Source of the DNA: Candidatus Woesearchaeota archaeon
GTDB taxonomy: Archaea > Nanobdellota > Nanobdellia > Woesearchaeales > JACJVW01
DNA length: 64,000 nt
NCBI GenBank assembly: GCA_020637435.1
Contig: JACJVW010000003.1
Coordinates: 1 to 64,000, forward strand
Reading direction: 5' to 3'
Position 1 is the first letter of the stretch, and each line of letters begins with the position of its first letter. Of the stretch, positions 1 to 8,014 are shown piece by piece. The translations under genes were made by a program, and so were the position numbers. A model generated the notes under the pieces. It saw nothing but the letters and a program-made list of their open reading frames with translations, was not told the DNA's origin and made no database searches.

Positions 1-633
1 GTACTATTCGATAATTGGGGGACTATTGTACAGAATGGAGTCTTTCCTTCACCGATTAAGCAGGTGCGTTATATTCTTCGCATCCACACACCATTTCCTG
101 AGTATGTGCACAAGTTTGAGAAAAGTTTCATGACTCAAGAGTTCGAGAATTTGACTGAGGCATTCGAGAATGTCATCAAGGAATTCGAATTGACACCACC
201 CAGATTTGTCGTAGACAAACTTGTAGGTATGTGGAACAAAAACGCACTTCTTGCGCAGCCCTTCGAGGATACTATCCCTACATTTGATTTGCTTAAAGAA
301 AAAGGCATCAAGATTGTTCTGGTCAGCAATACAGATAGGTTCGCCAGCAATCAGGTGCTCGACAAGTTCAATCTCAAACCCTATTTTGATGAGATCTTCC
401 TCTCTTGCAATGAGGGTCTGCTCAAGTCCGATCCGGAGCTCTTCGATCGGGTCTGCGACCAGCTCGGCTTAGGAAAGGATGAGGTGCTTATGGTCGGGGA
501 CAGTATGGAGAGCGATATCGAGGGAGCTAAGAACGCCGGTATCCGTGGTATTCTTGTAGACCGAAAGGACAAGAGAGAGTATGAAGATAAGGTAACTGAG
601 CTTAACCAGATAGTTGAATACCTTGGTGAATAG
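1..633 (+). CDS. HAD-superfamily hydrolase, 5' end cut off by the window
   Basis: The frame is open from the first base, so the start codon lies outside the window; about 210 residues remain. HAD motifs are visible in order: motif I LFDNWGT (bases 4-24), motif II Ser in VSNTD, motif III Lys in LLKSDP and motif IV GDSMESD (near base 500). This makes it a Rossmann-like phosphatase-type hydrolase; its substrate cannot be told. The nucleophile Asp is present, but the second Asp of the usual DxDGT motif is a Trp, so the general acid/base is missing from its normal place. It ends one base before the HIT gene and probably shares a transcript with it and the histone gene. Confidence 0.85.
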   Translation, partial: VLFDNWGTIVQNGVFPSPIKQVRYILRIHTPFPEYVHKFEKSFMTQEFENLTEAFENVIKEFELTPPRFVVDKLVGMWNKNALLAQPFEDTIPTFDLLKEKGIKIVLVSNTDRFASNQVLDKFNLKPYFDEIFLSCNEGLLKSDPELFDRVCDQLGLGKDEVLMVGDSMESDIEGAKNAGIRGILVDRKDKREYEDKVTELNQIVEYLGE

Positions 634-634
634 A

Positions 635-1045
635 ATGGACTGCATATTCTGCAAGATAGTGAATGGGAGCATACCGAGTCAGAAAGTCTATGAGGATAGC
701 GAATTCCTCGCATTTCTTGATATCCATCCTGTCAATAAGGGTCATCTGCTGGTGATACCTAAGGAGCATCATGAAACTATCGTGGATGTCCCTCCAGAGC
801 TGCTGAGCAGGCTTATGCTGGTTGTGCAACAAGCGGCAGAAGCAGTACGTCAAGTCACGCATGCTGATGGTTTTAACATTGTCCAGAATAATTATAGGGC
901 TGCTGGTCAGGAAGTACCGCATATCCATTTCCATATCATACCTCGTTTTTCTGATGACGGGCTTAGGCATTGGCCTTCGAAGTCTGTCAGCGACGAGGAG
1001 ATGAGCAGTATACGCCAGAAACTCAAAGACGCATTGCATATTTAA
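635..1045 (+). CDS. HIT-family nucleotide hydrolase/transferase
   Basis: A 136-residue histidine-triad protein, the usual length of the Hint branch. The triad HIHFHIIP contains His96, His98 and His100, which bind the alpha-phosphate of nucleotide substrates; such enzymes cleave AMP-lysine or adenylated nucleotides. The N-terminal CIFCKI motif is typical of the family. I chose the ATG at 635; an in-frame TTG at 614 would overlap the preceding gene and add seven residues that do not fit the family. The histone gene starts one base after the stop, so HAD, HIT and histone look like one operon. Confidence 0.93.
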   Translation: MDCIFCKIVNGSIPSQKVYEDSEFLAFLDIHPVNKGHLLVIPKEHHETIVDVPPELLSRLMLVVQQAAEAVRQVTHADGFNIVQNNYRAAGQEVPHIHFHIIPRFSDDGLRHWPSKSVSDEEMSSIRQKLKDALHI

Positions 1046-1046
1046 T

Positions 1047-1274
1047 ATGGTAGCCCGCAACGACCCTTTACCTGAAGCACCTTTTGAACGTATTCTTAAG
1101 AACAATGGCGCGCGACGCGTCAGTCAGGGTGCCGCTTTGGCGCTACGGAAGATGACGCAGGAACATGGCGAATCCATCATCAAAGAAGCGCAGATGTACG
1201 CTGAACATGCAGGAAGGCGTACCATCACCGAAAAGGATATCAGACTCGCCGTGAAGAACGTTTCTTTAAGATAG
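1047..1274 (+). CDS. Archaeal histone
   Basis: A 75-residue single histone fold (three helices) that forms dimers and wraps DNA. Family landmarks are the RVSQGAALAL segment of helix 1-2, the long central helix with HGESIIKEAQ, and the RRTITEKDIRLAV end, where RT and DI form the L2 loop and final strand. It is slightly longer than HMf-type histones (66-69 residues) because of an N-terminal extension of several residues. It is the last gene of the HAD-HIT-histone run and its final 35 bases overlap the convergent membrane protein gene. Confidence 0.95.
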   Translation: MVARNDPLPEAPFERILKNNGARRVSQGAALALRKMTQEHGESIIKEAQMYAEHAGRRTITEKDIRLAVKNVSLR

Positions 1275-1917
1275 GGTCAAGCTTATCACCAAACATCTCA
1301 GGATTCTCTTTTGCGAAACGCACCAGCAGATGGTGCAGTACGTAAGATCTTCCGCTCTTAAGATAGAAAAACCCTGACACTGCGACTAGGAGTGAACCGC
1401 AGGCGTCGATTATCAGATCAGACATAGTGTCTATGAGTCCGCTCTTTTGCATGTTCATGCCAAAGAACTGGTCAACACCAAATTCGAAAATCTCCCATAC
1501 TGCTCCTATAGCCATGCCGAAACAGAACGCAAACACTGCCATGACGCCCGGCGCCGCGTGCACCTGTTTTCCGTGATAGAGCACGAAGATGATAATGAAT
1601 CCCAGGAAACCAAGGACGATGCTGGAGCTGGCGTGCAGGAAGAGGTCCCACCAGGGTAATCTCTCATAAAAACTATGCACTTCTCCCAGGAAGAGCGCAG
1701 CATACACGAAAAGGATCATGGTAATCTCTATCTCAGAAGGCATATTGACCTTGATGTTGCGTTCTATGAGCGCAGGGATCCAGGTCATGATGAAGATGCT
1801 GATGGTAAGAAACGCAAGAAGCCATTGCTGTTGATAGATTGCGCTGCCTGTAGCAATGATGAGCGTAAAACGAAGAAAGTAAGAAACACCAATACTGATA
1901 CGATCGATGAGATGCAT
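1240..1917 (-). CDS. DUF2238 (YjdF-like) integral membrane protein
   Basis: A 225-residue protein with about six membrane segments. The conserved stretches WWDLFLHASSSIVLG, AVWEIFEFGVDQFFG and DTMSDLIIDACGS match the DUF2238/YjdF family, which has no established biochemical function. The charged residues in those blocks (Asp, His, Glu, Asp) sit within or beside membrane helices, which hints at an ion- or metal-related role, but that is inference. A basic, non-membrane tail of about 40 residues ends the protein and its coding sequence overlaps the end of the histone gene on the other strand. Confidence 0.85.
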   Translation of the reverse strand: MHLIDRISIGVSYFLRFTLIIATGSAIYQQQWLLAFLTISIFIMTWIPALIERNIKVNMPSEIEITMILFVYAALFLGEVHSFYERLPWWDLFLHASSSIVLGFLGFIIIFVLYHGKQVHAAPGVMAVFAFCFGMAIGAVWEIFEFGVDQFFGMNMQKSGLIDTMSDLIIDACGSLLVAVSGFFYLKSGRSYVLHHLLVRFAKENPEMFGDKLDPILKKRSSRRV

Positions 1918-1940
1918 TGAAAAAAATAAAGAGACGGGCT

Positions 1941-2921
1941 TTATAGAATTTTTGCTATATCCACAAGCCTATTGCTGTAGCCCCATTCATTGTCATACCA
2001 TGCGATGATCTTAAGCTTGTTGTCGCCGAGCATCATGGTAAGGTTGGCGTCGAAGATGCTGGAATGGAGGTTACCTATGATATCGGTCGACACTAAAGGA
2101 GCTTCAGTGTACTGAAGCACGCCTTTTAGCTCATTATCCGCTACACATTTGAAGAGCCATTTTACCTCTTCTATGCTGGTACCTTTTTCAAGCTCACAGA
2201 CGAAATCAACTACACTTGCATCCGGGACAGGAACTCGCATAGCTAGACCATCGAGTTTGCCCGCCAGTTCAGGAATCACTTTCGTCACTGCGATAGCTGC
2301 GCCTGTCGTTGTCGGAACAATGTTGGTCAGAGCACTGCGCGCCCTTCTTAGGTCCGAGTGAGGTAGATCAACGAGCCGCTGATCTCCGGTCACCGCATGC
2401 ACGGTAGTCATGAAGCCGTACTTGATGCCGAAATTGTCCTGCAGAACTTTAACTATGGGTGCTAGGCAATTTGTCGTGCATGACGCGTTGCTCACCACAT
2501 GATCTGTATCTGCATTGTATGTGTGTTCGTTGACTCCTTTGACAAGCGTCTTCACTCCTTTGCCGGGGGCGCTGATGATAACTTTTCTCGCTCCAGCGTC
2601 AATGTGTTTCTGACAAAGTTCTGCTGTGCGGAAGAAACCTGTGGATTCGATGACAACGTCTACACCAATCTCTGCCCATGGAAGATTTGCCGGGTCTTTT
2701 TCGGAAAGCATCCGGATGCTTTTACCATCTACGACAAGCTGACCGTCGACGATATCCACTTGTCCTGGAAAGTTTCCATGTACGGAATCAAACCGGAGCA
2801 GATGGGCCATCGTTCCGATGTCCCCTAAATCATTGATTGCAACTATATCCAGGTCTTTGTAACCTGCTCTAAAGAATAAACGTCCAATTCTACCAAATCC
2901 ATTGATTGCAACACGCACCAA
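1941..2921 (-). CDS. gap: Glyceraldehyde-3-phosphate dehydrogenase, bacterial class I type
   Basis: Phosphorylating, NAD(P)-dependent GAPDH of glycolysis/gluconeogenesis. Seen are the N-terminal Rossmann motif NGFGRIGR, the adenosine-binding AINDLG segment, the catalytic Cys in SNASCTTNCLAP, the TTVHAVTGDQ loop and the C-terminal WYDNEWGYSNR block. At about 326 residues it matches bacterial GapA rather than the distinct class II enzyme of most archaea, which suggests ancient transfer. A GTG at 2930 would extend the protein, but a GGGGTG Shine-Dalgarno sequence at 2929-2934 favours TTG 2921 or GTG 2918. A TATA box lies at 2965-2974. Confidence 0.95.
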   Translation of the reverse strand: MVRVAINGFGRIGRLFFRAGYKDLDIVAINDLGDIGTMAHLLRFDSVHGNFPGQVDIVDGQLVVDGKSIRMLSEKDPANLPWAEIGVDVVIESTGFFRTAELCQKHIDAGARKVIISAPGKGVKTLVKGVNEHTYNADTDHVVSNASCTTNCLAPIVKVLQDNFGIKYGFMTTVHAVTGDQRLVDLPHSDLRRARSALTNIVPTTTGAAIAVTKVIPELAGKLDGLAMRVPVPDASVVDFVCELEKGTSIEEVKWLFKCVADNELKGVLQYTEAPLVSTDIIGNLHSSIFDANLTMMLGDNKLKIIAWYDNEWGYSNRLVDIAKIL

Positions 2922-2964
2922 GTAGTACACCCCTTTTGATTATATTTGCATCAAGATTATACTG

Positions 2965-2974
2965 CTTTATAAAT
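2965..2974 (-). promoter_or_regulatory. TATA box of the GAPDH gene
   Basis: The sequence CTTTATAAAT stands about 45-50 bases before the likely GAPDH start. Initiation about 25 bases downstream would give a short 5' leader that includes the GGGGTG ribosome-binding site. Confidence 0.6.
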
Positions 2975-3053
2975 TTATTTAAATCTAAAAAGTATCAGTT
3001 GTGTCCTGTATGTAAGATTTATCGCGGGATGCGCCTCTACATAAAAACAAATG

Positions 3054-3061
3054 TTTATATA
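3054..3061 (+). promoter_or_regulatory. TATA box of the aIF1A gene
   Basis: TTTATATA preceded by an A-rich BRE-like stretch. The usual 22-27 base spacing puts transcription start at 3080-3084, at the first of three closely spaced ATG codons, so the message is leaderless or nearly so. Confidence 0.65.
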
Positions 3062-3085
3062 CAGCATAATAACACTAGGATGTAC

Positions 3086-3463
3086 ATGGTTATGAACAAT
3101 AAGCCTGCAAGAAAACCTGGTCAGCGTCCACCATTCCGCAAACCCGGACAAGCTCCTATGCAACCGGAGATTGTCAGAGTGAGGATGCCTAAGGATAAGG
3201 AAGTGCTTGGAATTCTTGACCAGAGGCTTGGTGGTTCAAGAACCCATGTACGTTGTCTTGATGGTAAGACCCGGAATTGCAGGATTCCTGGAAGGCTTAA
3301 GAAGAGACTTTGGGTGCGTCCCGGAGATACTGTCCTTGTTGAACCTTGGGAATTCGGCGGCGATGAGAAAGGTGATATCATCTATAAGTATAAGCCGAAT
3401 CAAGTTGCTGTCCTTAGAAAGAAAGGTATGCTTGAGTCTCTTGAAGACTTTGAAGAGTTCTAA
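3086..3463 (+). CDS. Translation initiation factor aIF1A
   Basis: Archaeal homologue of eIF1A/IF1, an S1-type OB-fold protein that binds the A site of the small subunit during initiation. The core shows GSRTHVRCLDGKTRNCRIPG, then RLWVRPGDTVLVEPW and DIIYKY, which are the OB-fold landmarks. A basic, proline-rich N-terminal tail of about 30 residues precedes it, as in eIF1A. ATG codons at 3080, 3086 and 3092 are all possible starts; the upstream TATA box predicts initiation at about 3080-3084, so the choice among them is uncertain. The gene's last bases form the left arm of a long inverted repeat. Confidence 0.93.
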   Translation: MVMNNKPARKPGQRPPFRKPGQAPMQPEIVRVRMPKDKEVLGILDQRLGGSRTHVRCLDGKTRNCRIPGRLKKRLWVRPGDTVLVEPWEFGGDEKGDIIYKYKPNQVAVLRKKGMLESLEDFEEF

Positions 3464-3593
3464 ACCGTATCTCCCAAATGTACGGAAATAAGTTTTTTGA
3501 CAAACCTAGGTATCAGCAATTTCTAAACATCAATCAAAGTATAATCATTACCTGTTTGTCAAAAAAATGCATTTGGGAGAGGAGGTTTAGAAC
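3457..3593. repeat. Long imperfect inverted repeat with TTTGWCAAA palindromes
   Basis: The outer arms 3457-3480 and 3570-3593 are complementary at 21 of 24 positions and the inner arms 3493-3505 and 3554-3566 at 13 of 13, with a further 5-bp pairing near 3508-3512/3549-3553. The nine-base near-palindrome TTTGWCAAA occurs at 3496, 3555, 3634 and 3684. The left arm begins inside the end of aIF1A. The rest of the 3464-3775 interval holds no convincing gene. A 17-codon reading frame at 3594 has a strong GGAGAGGAGG ribosome-binding site, which the right arm contains, but I do not call it a gene. Two copies of CCGTA-N11-TACGG occur at about 3465 and 3604. Confidence 0.75.
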
Positions 3594-3775
3594 ATGAAGA
3601 TAACCGTATTTCCTGATTGTACGGTAAGGATTGTTTGTCAAAGGTAGATTTCTATAAGTACGAACAGGGATACAGAAAATCCGTTTGACAAAAAGGAGCT
3701 TTCAGGACGGAGGATTCTATTGACATTTAACTTTCGAAGAAGCATTCGGGGTTTAGAACAAGATAAAAACAGATT

Positions 3776-4522
3776 CTATATCTTCAGCTGGCGAATACTT
3801 CTATCATACGCGAACTCCATCATCGTCTTGAGATTGACGATGTCAGCTTCGTTATATGCTATGAGCTTTCGCAATGCAGATTCATCACCGCGCCTATATT
3901 TGTACCACAAGCGCACGGCTTCAAAGCCATCGACTCCCTCTATCTCATCAGACCTGCTTATCGCCAGTTCTCTTTCGATGCGTTTGAGTCCCCCTGTGTA
4001 ACCGAGATTCTTCATCACAAAACGCAGGTCGATGTGGAGGTGGTTGAGCTGCAACTCAGGGTATTTGGACTGTATGAATGGGACATCAAAGCACCTGCCA
4101 TTGAAGGTGACGATGATGCTGTACTTCTGGATATCTTTCGCAAAATCATCAAGGTCCTTACCCTGCACATAGATACGTGACTGTTCGCCATCATACAAAC
4201 CAAGGACGGTAATCTCATCTCTGCGTTTGTCAAGGCCTGTAGTCTCAATATCTAGGTAGCATACACTATGCTCAAATTCTTTGAATGCACGCCAATGGGC
4301 ATTAAGAGGGAGCATGGATGAGAAAAACCTGTGGTTCTTATCTAGAAGATGTTTTTGCGACTCAAGAAGACAGACACGCATCTGCTCCTTCTTTCGCTCG
4401 GTAAGCGGAAGTTCATCATATCTCTGCAGAAAATCATCCCAGGTACGGATGCCGTGTTCCCATAGCTGTTTCTCGACATGTGCACCCACCCGGGGGACAT
4501 GGATAAACGTAGATGTAAGCAT
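3776..4522 (-). CDS. DEDD-type 3'-5' exonuclease, YprB-like, with N-terminal helix-hairpin-helix
   Basis: A 248-residue ribonuclease H-fold protein. Residues 7-32 (HVPRVG..LWEHGIRTWDDF) resemble a helix-hairpin-helix that binds nucleic acid. The nuclease motifs follow: DIETTG with Asp91 and Glu93, VTFNGRCFDVPF with the second Asp, and a C-terminal YNEADIVNL with the last acidic residue, which together place two metal ions. This is the RNase_H_2/YprB family, thought to act on DNA or RNA 3' ends. Downstream it runs into the inverted-repeat region between convergent genes. Confidence 0.85.
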   Translation of the reverse strand: MLTSTFIHVPRVGAHVEKQLWEHGIRTWDDFLQRYDELPLTERKKEQMRVCLLESQKHLLDKNHRFFSSMLPLNAHWRAFKEFEHSVCYLDIETTGLDKRRDEITVLGLYDGEQSRIYVQGKDLDDFAKDIQKYSIIVTFNGRCFDVPFIQSKYPELQLNHLHIDLRFVMKNLGYTGGLKRIERELAISRSDEIEGVDGFEAVRLWYKYRRGDESALRKLIAYNEADIVNLKTMMEFAYDRSIRQLKI

Positions 4523-4565
4523 AGCAAGGTGCAGAGGGTCATTCTTTAAAAGCTTAGTGTTCCTA

Positions 4566-5039
4566 TTATGGGCGAGGTTTCGAAACGAAGGATTCTACAT
4601 CATAGTCTGGACCATAAATGCTGAGCGCACAGAAATCATACACTCCAGATCTATCCAAGTCCGCGCATTTCAGACGCATCGAGATGTCTTCAAGCTTGAA
4701 ATCCAAGCCATTCTGGCGCACATGCTGTTTTAACGAAAAAGGAAATTCTCCAAGCATGAAAGAAAGTTCAACGGATACATTGTCTATGGATTCACAACCC
4801 ATAAAGAAGGGATTATGATGCAGCTCACCTTCCATCCGGGAAGGATAGCCCATTTGTTGACACATTGATGAACCTTCTTCTGAGACGCTTTTCACAGAGC
4901 CGTGGAGCACTCCTCTTGGTCCGGAGATGAGGGTTGCCAATTTCGCATACGAATCCACATGCACACCCATATACTCTGCTTTTGTGCAAGCATTGGGGCA
5001 GTACAGCTGACCTGCCAGGAGCGCTACTACAAGATCCAT
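4566..5039 (-). CDS. Hypothetical protein, possibly secreted
   Basis: 157 residues with no family I recognise. The first 12 residues are hydrophobic (MDLVVALLAGQL) and could be a short signal sequence, and six cysteines are spread over the rest (two near residues 14-18), which would allow disulfides if exported. The gene lies just upstream of the exonuclease on the same strand, with about 43 bases between them. The upstream gap to the divergent exonuclease III gene is short and AT-rich. Nothing visible indicates a function. Confidence 0.6.
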   Translation of the reverse strand: MDLVVALLAGQLYCPNACTKAEYMGVHVDSYAKLATLISGPRGVLHGSVKSVSEEGSSMCQQMGYPSRMEGELHHNPFFMGCESIDNVSVELSFMLGEFPFSLKQHVRQNGLDFKLEDISMRLKCADLDRSGVYDFCALSIYGPDYDVESFVSKPRP

Positions 5040-5107
5040 AGTGGTTGCGAAGTGTTCATGGTTTAAAATGATTACATTTTTAATGGAAGGTGTCTGACTG
5101 CATAATC

Positions 5108-5881
5108 ATGAAGATAATCTCCTGGAATGTGAATGGAATAAGGGCCGTGCTCAATAAGGGTTTTCTAGATTTCCTGCAACAGGAGAGTCCGGATATCGTC
5201 TGTATCCAGGAGACGAAAGCTCACCCGGAACAGGTGGACTTGGCCTTGGATGATTATCCTCATCATTTTTGGAATTCCGCTGTGCGAAAAGGCTACTCTG
5301 GTACTGCCATATTCAGCAGGATAGAACCTTTGCAGGTGCATTATGGGTTGGGCATCGAAGAGCATGATACTGAAGGAAGAATCATCACTTTAGAATTTGA
5401 TGACTTTTATCTTACGACTGTGTATACTCCCAATTCCGGAAGGGACCTTGGTCGTCTTGGATACCGTCATAAAGATTGGGATCCAGCGTTCTTGTCGTAT
5501 GTTAAAAAGCTTGAAAAGGAGAAACCGGTCATTTTTTGCGGTGACTTAAATGTGGCTCACAAGGAGATTGATTTGAAGAATCCGCAGACGAACAAGACGA
5601 CCAAGAGCAAGCCCGGCAATGCCGGATTTACCGACCAGGAGCGTGAAGGTTTTGATAATATTATGGGAGCAGGTTTTGTTGATACGTTTAGGCATTTCTA
5701 TCCTGAGAAGGAGCAGTACACCTGGTGGAGCTATATGTTCAGCGCAAGGGCGAAGAATGTGGGCTGGCGAATCGACTATTTCTGCGTGTCATCATCCTTG
5801 ATGGATAGAGTAAAGGATGCATTTATTCTTGACCAGGTTATGGGTTCCGACCACTGCCCTGTGGGGATTGTCCTTAAGTAA
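5108..5881 (+). CDS. xth: Exodeoxyribonuclease III / AP endonuclease
   Basis: A 257-residue member of the exonuclease-endonuclease-phosphatase fold that cuts 5' of abasic sites and trims 3' ends in base excision repair. Landmarks are the N-terminal KIISWNVNGIRA with its metal-binding Asn, the Glu in CIQETKAH, the GDLNVAHKEIDL segment with catalytic Asp/Asn, and the C-terminal SDHCPVG with the Asp-His pair. The ATG at 5108 begins exactly at the conserved N-terminus; the ATG at 5090 would add an unsupported hexapeptide. Endonuclease III near 59 kb acts in the same pathway. Confidence 0.96.
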   Translation: MKIISWNVNGIRAVLNKGFLDFLQQESPDIVCIQETKAHPEQVDLALDDYPHHFWNSAVRKGYSGTAIFSRIEPLQVHYGLGIEEHDTEGRIITLEFDDFYLTTVYTPNSGRDLGRLGYRHKDWDPAFLSYVKKLEKEKPVIFCGDLNVAHKEIDLKNPQTNKTTKSKPGNAGFTDQEREGFDNIMGAGFVDTFRHFYPEKEQYTWWSYMFSARAKNVGWRIDYFCVSSSLMDRVKDAFILDQVMGSDHCPVGIVLK

Positions 5882-5920
5882 CCGAACATTATTTAATAGG
5901 TGTTTTTTTACTCTGTTCCT

Positions 5921-7126
5921 ATGGCAGATGTCTGGATTCACAAGTATGCTCCTTCTTCAAGCTCTGAGGTTGTTGGCCAGAATAAGGCTATCGAGGAGAT
6001 GAAAGCATTCATACAGGATTTCTCAAAGCAAAAAAAGAAATCGATGATACTTTACGGGGATAGCGGGAGCGGAAAGACTTCGAGCGTTTATGCCGTAGCG
6101 CATGAACTGGAGCTTGAGGTCATCGAGGTAAATGCCTCTGATTTTCGTACTAAAGATCTAATCAATGAACGGCTAGGCAAGGCGCTTGGGCAGATGAGTC
6201 TTTTTGCAAAGAGCAAGGTTGTGCTTGTCGATGAAGTCGACGGCATGTCGGGCACGAAGGACCGCGGAGGTATCCCCGCTATTGTCGCTCTCATCAAGGA
6301 CACCAAGTTTCCTATCTTCATCACGGCGAATGATCCTTGGGATAAGAAGTTCTCTGCGCTTCGTAAAGAGGCAGAGATGACTGAGTTTAGGACATTGTCG
6401 TATATCTCTATCACTAATCTGCTCAAGCATATCTGCAAGGAAGAGGAGGTGTCGTACGACGAGGACGACCTGAAGACGATCGCAAGAAGGTGTGGTGGGG
6501 ATGCTCGTGCAGCTATCAATGATCTGCAGATGGTACTTGGTACTAAGAAGGTACTTGAGAAAAATGACCTGCTTGCACTTAGCGAACGTGACCAGCAGGA
6601 CAGTATCACTAATGCGCTGATGAAGGTGTTCAAGACTACCGATCCGGAAGTAGCGATAACCGCTTTCGACAATATTCCTGAGGATGTCAATGAGGTGTTT
6701 CTTTGGGTCGCTCATAATCTTCCGCGAGAATATAAGAAACCTGAGGATCTTGTAAGGGCTTATGACGCAATCAGCAGGGCGGATGTGTTCCAGGGTCGTA
6801 TCAGGAGGCGGCAACATTGGCGTTACCTTGTGTATGTGTACGCGCTGTTGAGCGCAGGTGTTGCGACGGCGAAGGATGAGAAATATAAGGGTTTCACTTC
6901 ATATGAGCAGACTAAGCGGATACTTATGCTGTGGCAGGCAAAGATGAAGTATGAGAAACGCAATTCAATTTCCGAGAAAATAGCTGAGAAGACACATACT
7001 TCAAAGAAGCGTGTCATCCAGGATGTGTTGCCTTTCTTTAAAGAGATGTACAAGTCTATGGACAGGAGCGCTGTAGACGATGATCTTGAACTCTCCAAGG
7101 AAGAGATAGCCTGGCTTGTGAAATAA
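5921..7126 (+). CDS. rfcL: Replication factor C large subunit
   Basis: AAA+ clamp loader subunit of 402 residues that, with four small subunits, loads PCNA on primed DNA. It shows the family N-terminus WIHKYAP, Walker A GDSGSGKTS near residue 50, Walker B VDEVDGM, sensor 1 in ITAND and an arginine-bearing CGGDARAAINDLQ block. The length is within the archaeal range although the basic PIP-box tail is short or missing: the protein ends in LSKEEIAWLVK. An in-frame ATG at 5900 is less likely because MADVWIHKYAP is the conserved start. Confidence 0.96.
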   Translation: MADVWIHKYAPSSSSEVVGQNKAIEEMKAFIQDFSKQKKKSMILYGDSGSGKTSSVYAVAHELELEVIEVNASDFRTKDLINERLGKALGQMSLFAKSKVVLVDEVDGMSGTKDRGGIPAIVALIKDTKFPIFITANDPWDKKFSALRKEAEMTEFRTLSYISITNLLKHICKEEEVSYDEDDLKTIARRCGGDARAAINDLQMVLGTKKVLEKNDLLALSERDQQDSITNALMKVFKTTDPEVAITAFDNIPEDVNEVFLWVAHNLPREYKKPEDLVRAYDAISRADVFQGRIRRRQHWRYLVYVYALLSAGVATAKDEKYKGFTSYEQTKRILMLWQAKMKYEKRNSISEKIAEKTHTSKKRVIQDVLPFFKEMYKSMDRSAVDDDLELSKEEIAWLVK

Positions 7127-7207
7127 CCTATGTCCAGTTTTTTCTTACAGAAGTTGATCGCTGTATGATACGGAACATTTATTAGCGAATACATACTTTG
7201 AAAGGGT

Positions 7208-8014
7208 ATGGGATTGCGCGCGATATGTTTTGACCTGGACGGCGTACTCTATATGCCGCATGAATTTATCAGAACGATTCTACTTCATTCTGTGCGAGCG
7301 ATGATCACGTATGGCTTGAAGGCTGAAGTCGATGTGGCGCTTGACAAGCTTATTGAGATCCGGAATGAGGATACGGGTGCGACGGATCATTTCAATCGCC
7401 TCTGTCTACACTTCAATAGACAGGAAGACCCCATCATCATCGCTTCCGGTGTGGAGAAGTACCATGAGAGCAAGACTGCGTACATGCAACGTCCAAAAGG
7501 ACTGGACTATGTTCTCTCAAAACTTAAGGAACACTACATCTTATGTCTTGTCTCGAATGGACGACCTATAAAGCAGGCAGACAAGGCTGTGCGGCTTGGC
7601 ATAGTGCACTATTTCACAAAGTTTGGCTCAGACGCAAGTATAAGGCAACGTATGGTATATATCTCGAATGATCCTTCAAAGATGAAACCCATGCCGTATC
7701 TTTGGAATGCTTGTACACAAGATCTAGGTGTTGATTTTAGCGAGTGTGTCATGATCGGAGACAAATTATGGGAAGACATGGTCGGCGCTAAACGTCTGGG
7801 GATGAAGACTATAAAGATAAATCAAGGTAATCACGCTCTGCTTTCCATCAAAGATTCTTTTGTGAAAGCGAAGAAATCAACTGCTTTTAAGCGTCTTTAT
7901 CCCAAGGGGTTAACGCTAAAGGAGTTCACTGAGCTAGCAACTCCAGATGCTCAGGCAATCGATCTTACAGAGCTGCCTGGACTTATCCAGAATATCGCCG
8001 CAGATCTCGAATAG
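7208..8014 (+). CDS. HAD-superfamily hydrolase
   Basis: 268 residues with a complete HAD set: motif I CFDLDGVLY (Asp9 and Asp11), motif II Ser in CLVSNGR, a Lys in the PSKMKPMP region and motif IV IGDKLWEDMVGAK. The cap inserted between motifs I and II is all-helical, as in class C1 phosphatases. The 60 residues after motif IV are a tail beyond the usual fold. The substrate is unknown. It lies 81 bases after RFC-L and overlaps the convergent phosphoesterase by 32 bases. Unlike the hydrolase at the left edge, both catalytic Asp residues are kept. Confidence 0.85.
   Translation: MGLRAICFDLDGVLYMPHEFIRTILLHSVRAMITYGLKAEVDVALDKLIEIRNEDTGATDHFNRLCLHFNRQEDPIIIASGVEKYHESKTAYMQRPKGLDYVLSKLKEHYILCLVSNGRPIKQADKAVRLGIVHYFTKFGSDASIRQRMVYISNDPSKMKPMPYLWNACTQDLGVDFSECVMIGDKLWEDMVGAKRLGMKTIKINQGNHALLSIKDSFVKAKKSTAFKRLYPKGLTLKEFTELATPDAQAIDLTELPGLIQNIAADLE

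Noticed and set aside
3594..3647. A 17-codon frame with a very good ribosome-binding site.
   Set aside because: The site lies in an inverted-repeat arm and the peptide shows no feature of its own; I mention it but do not call a gene.
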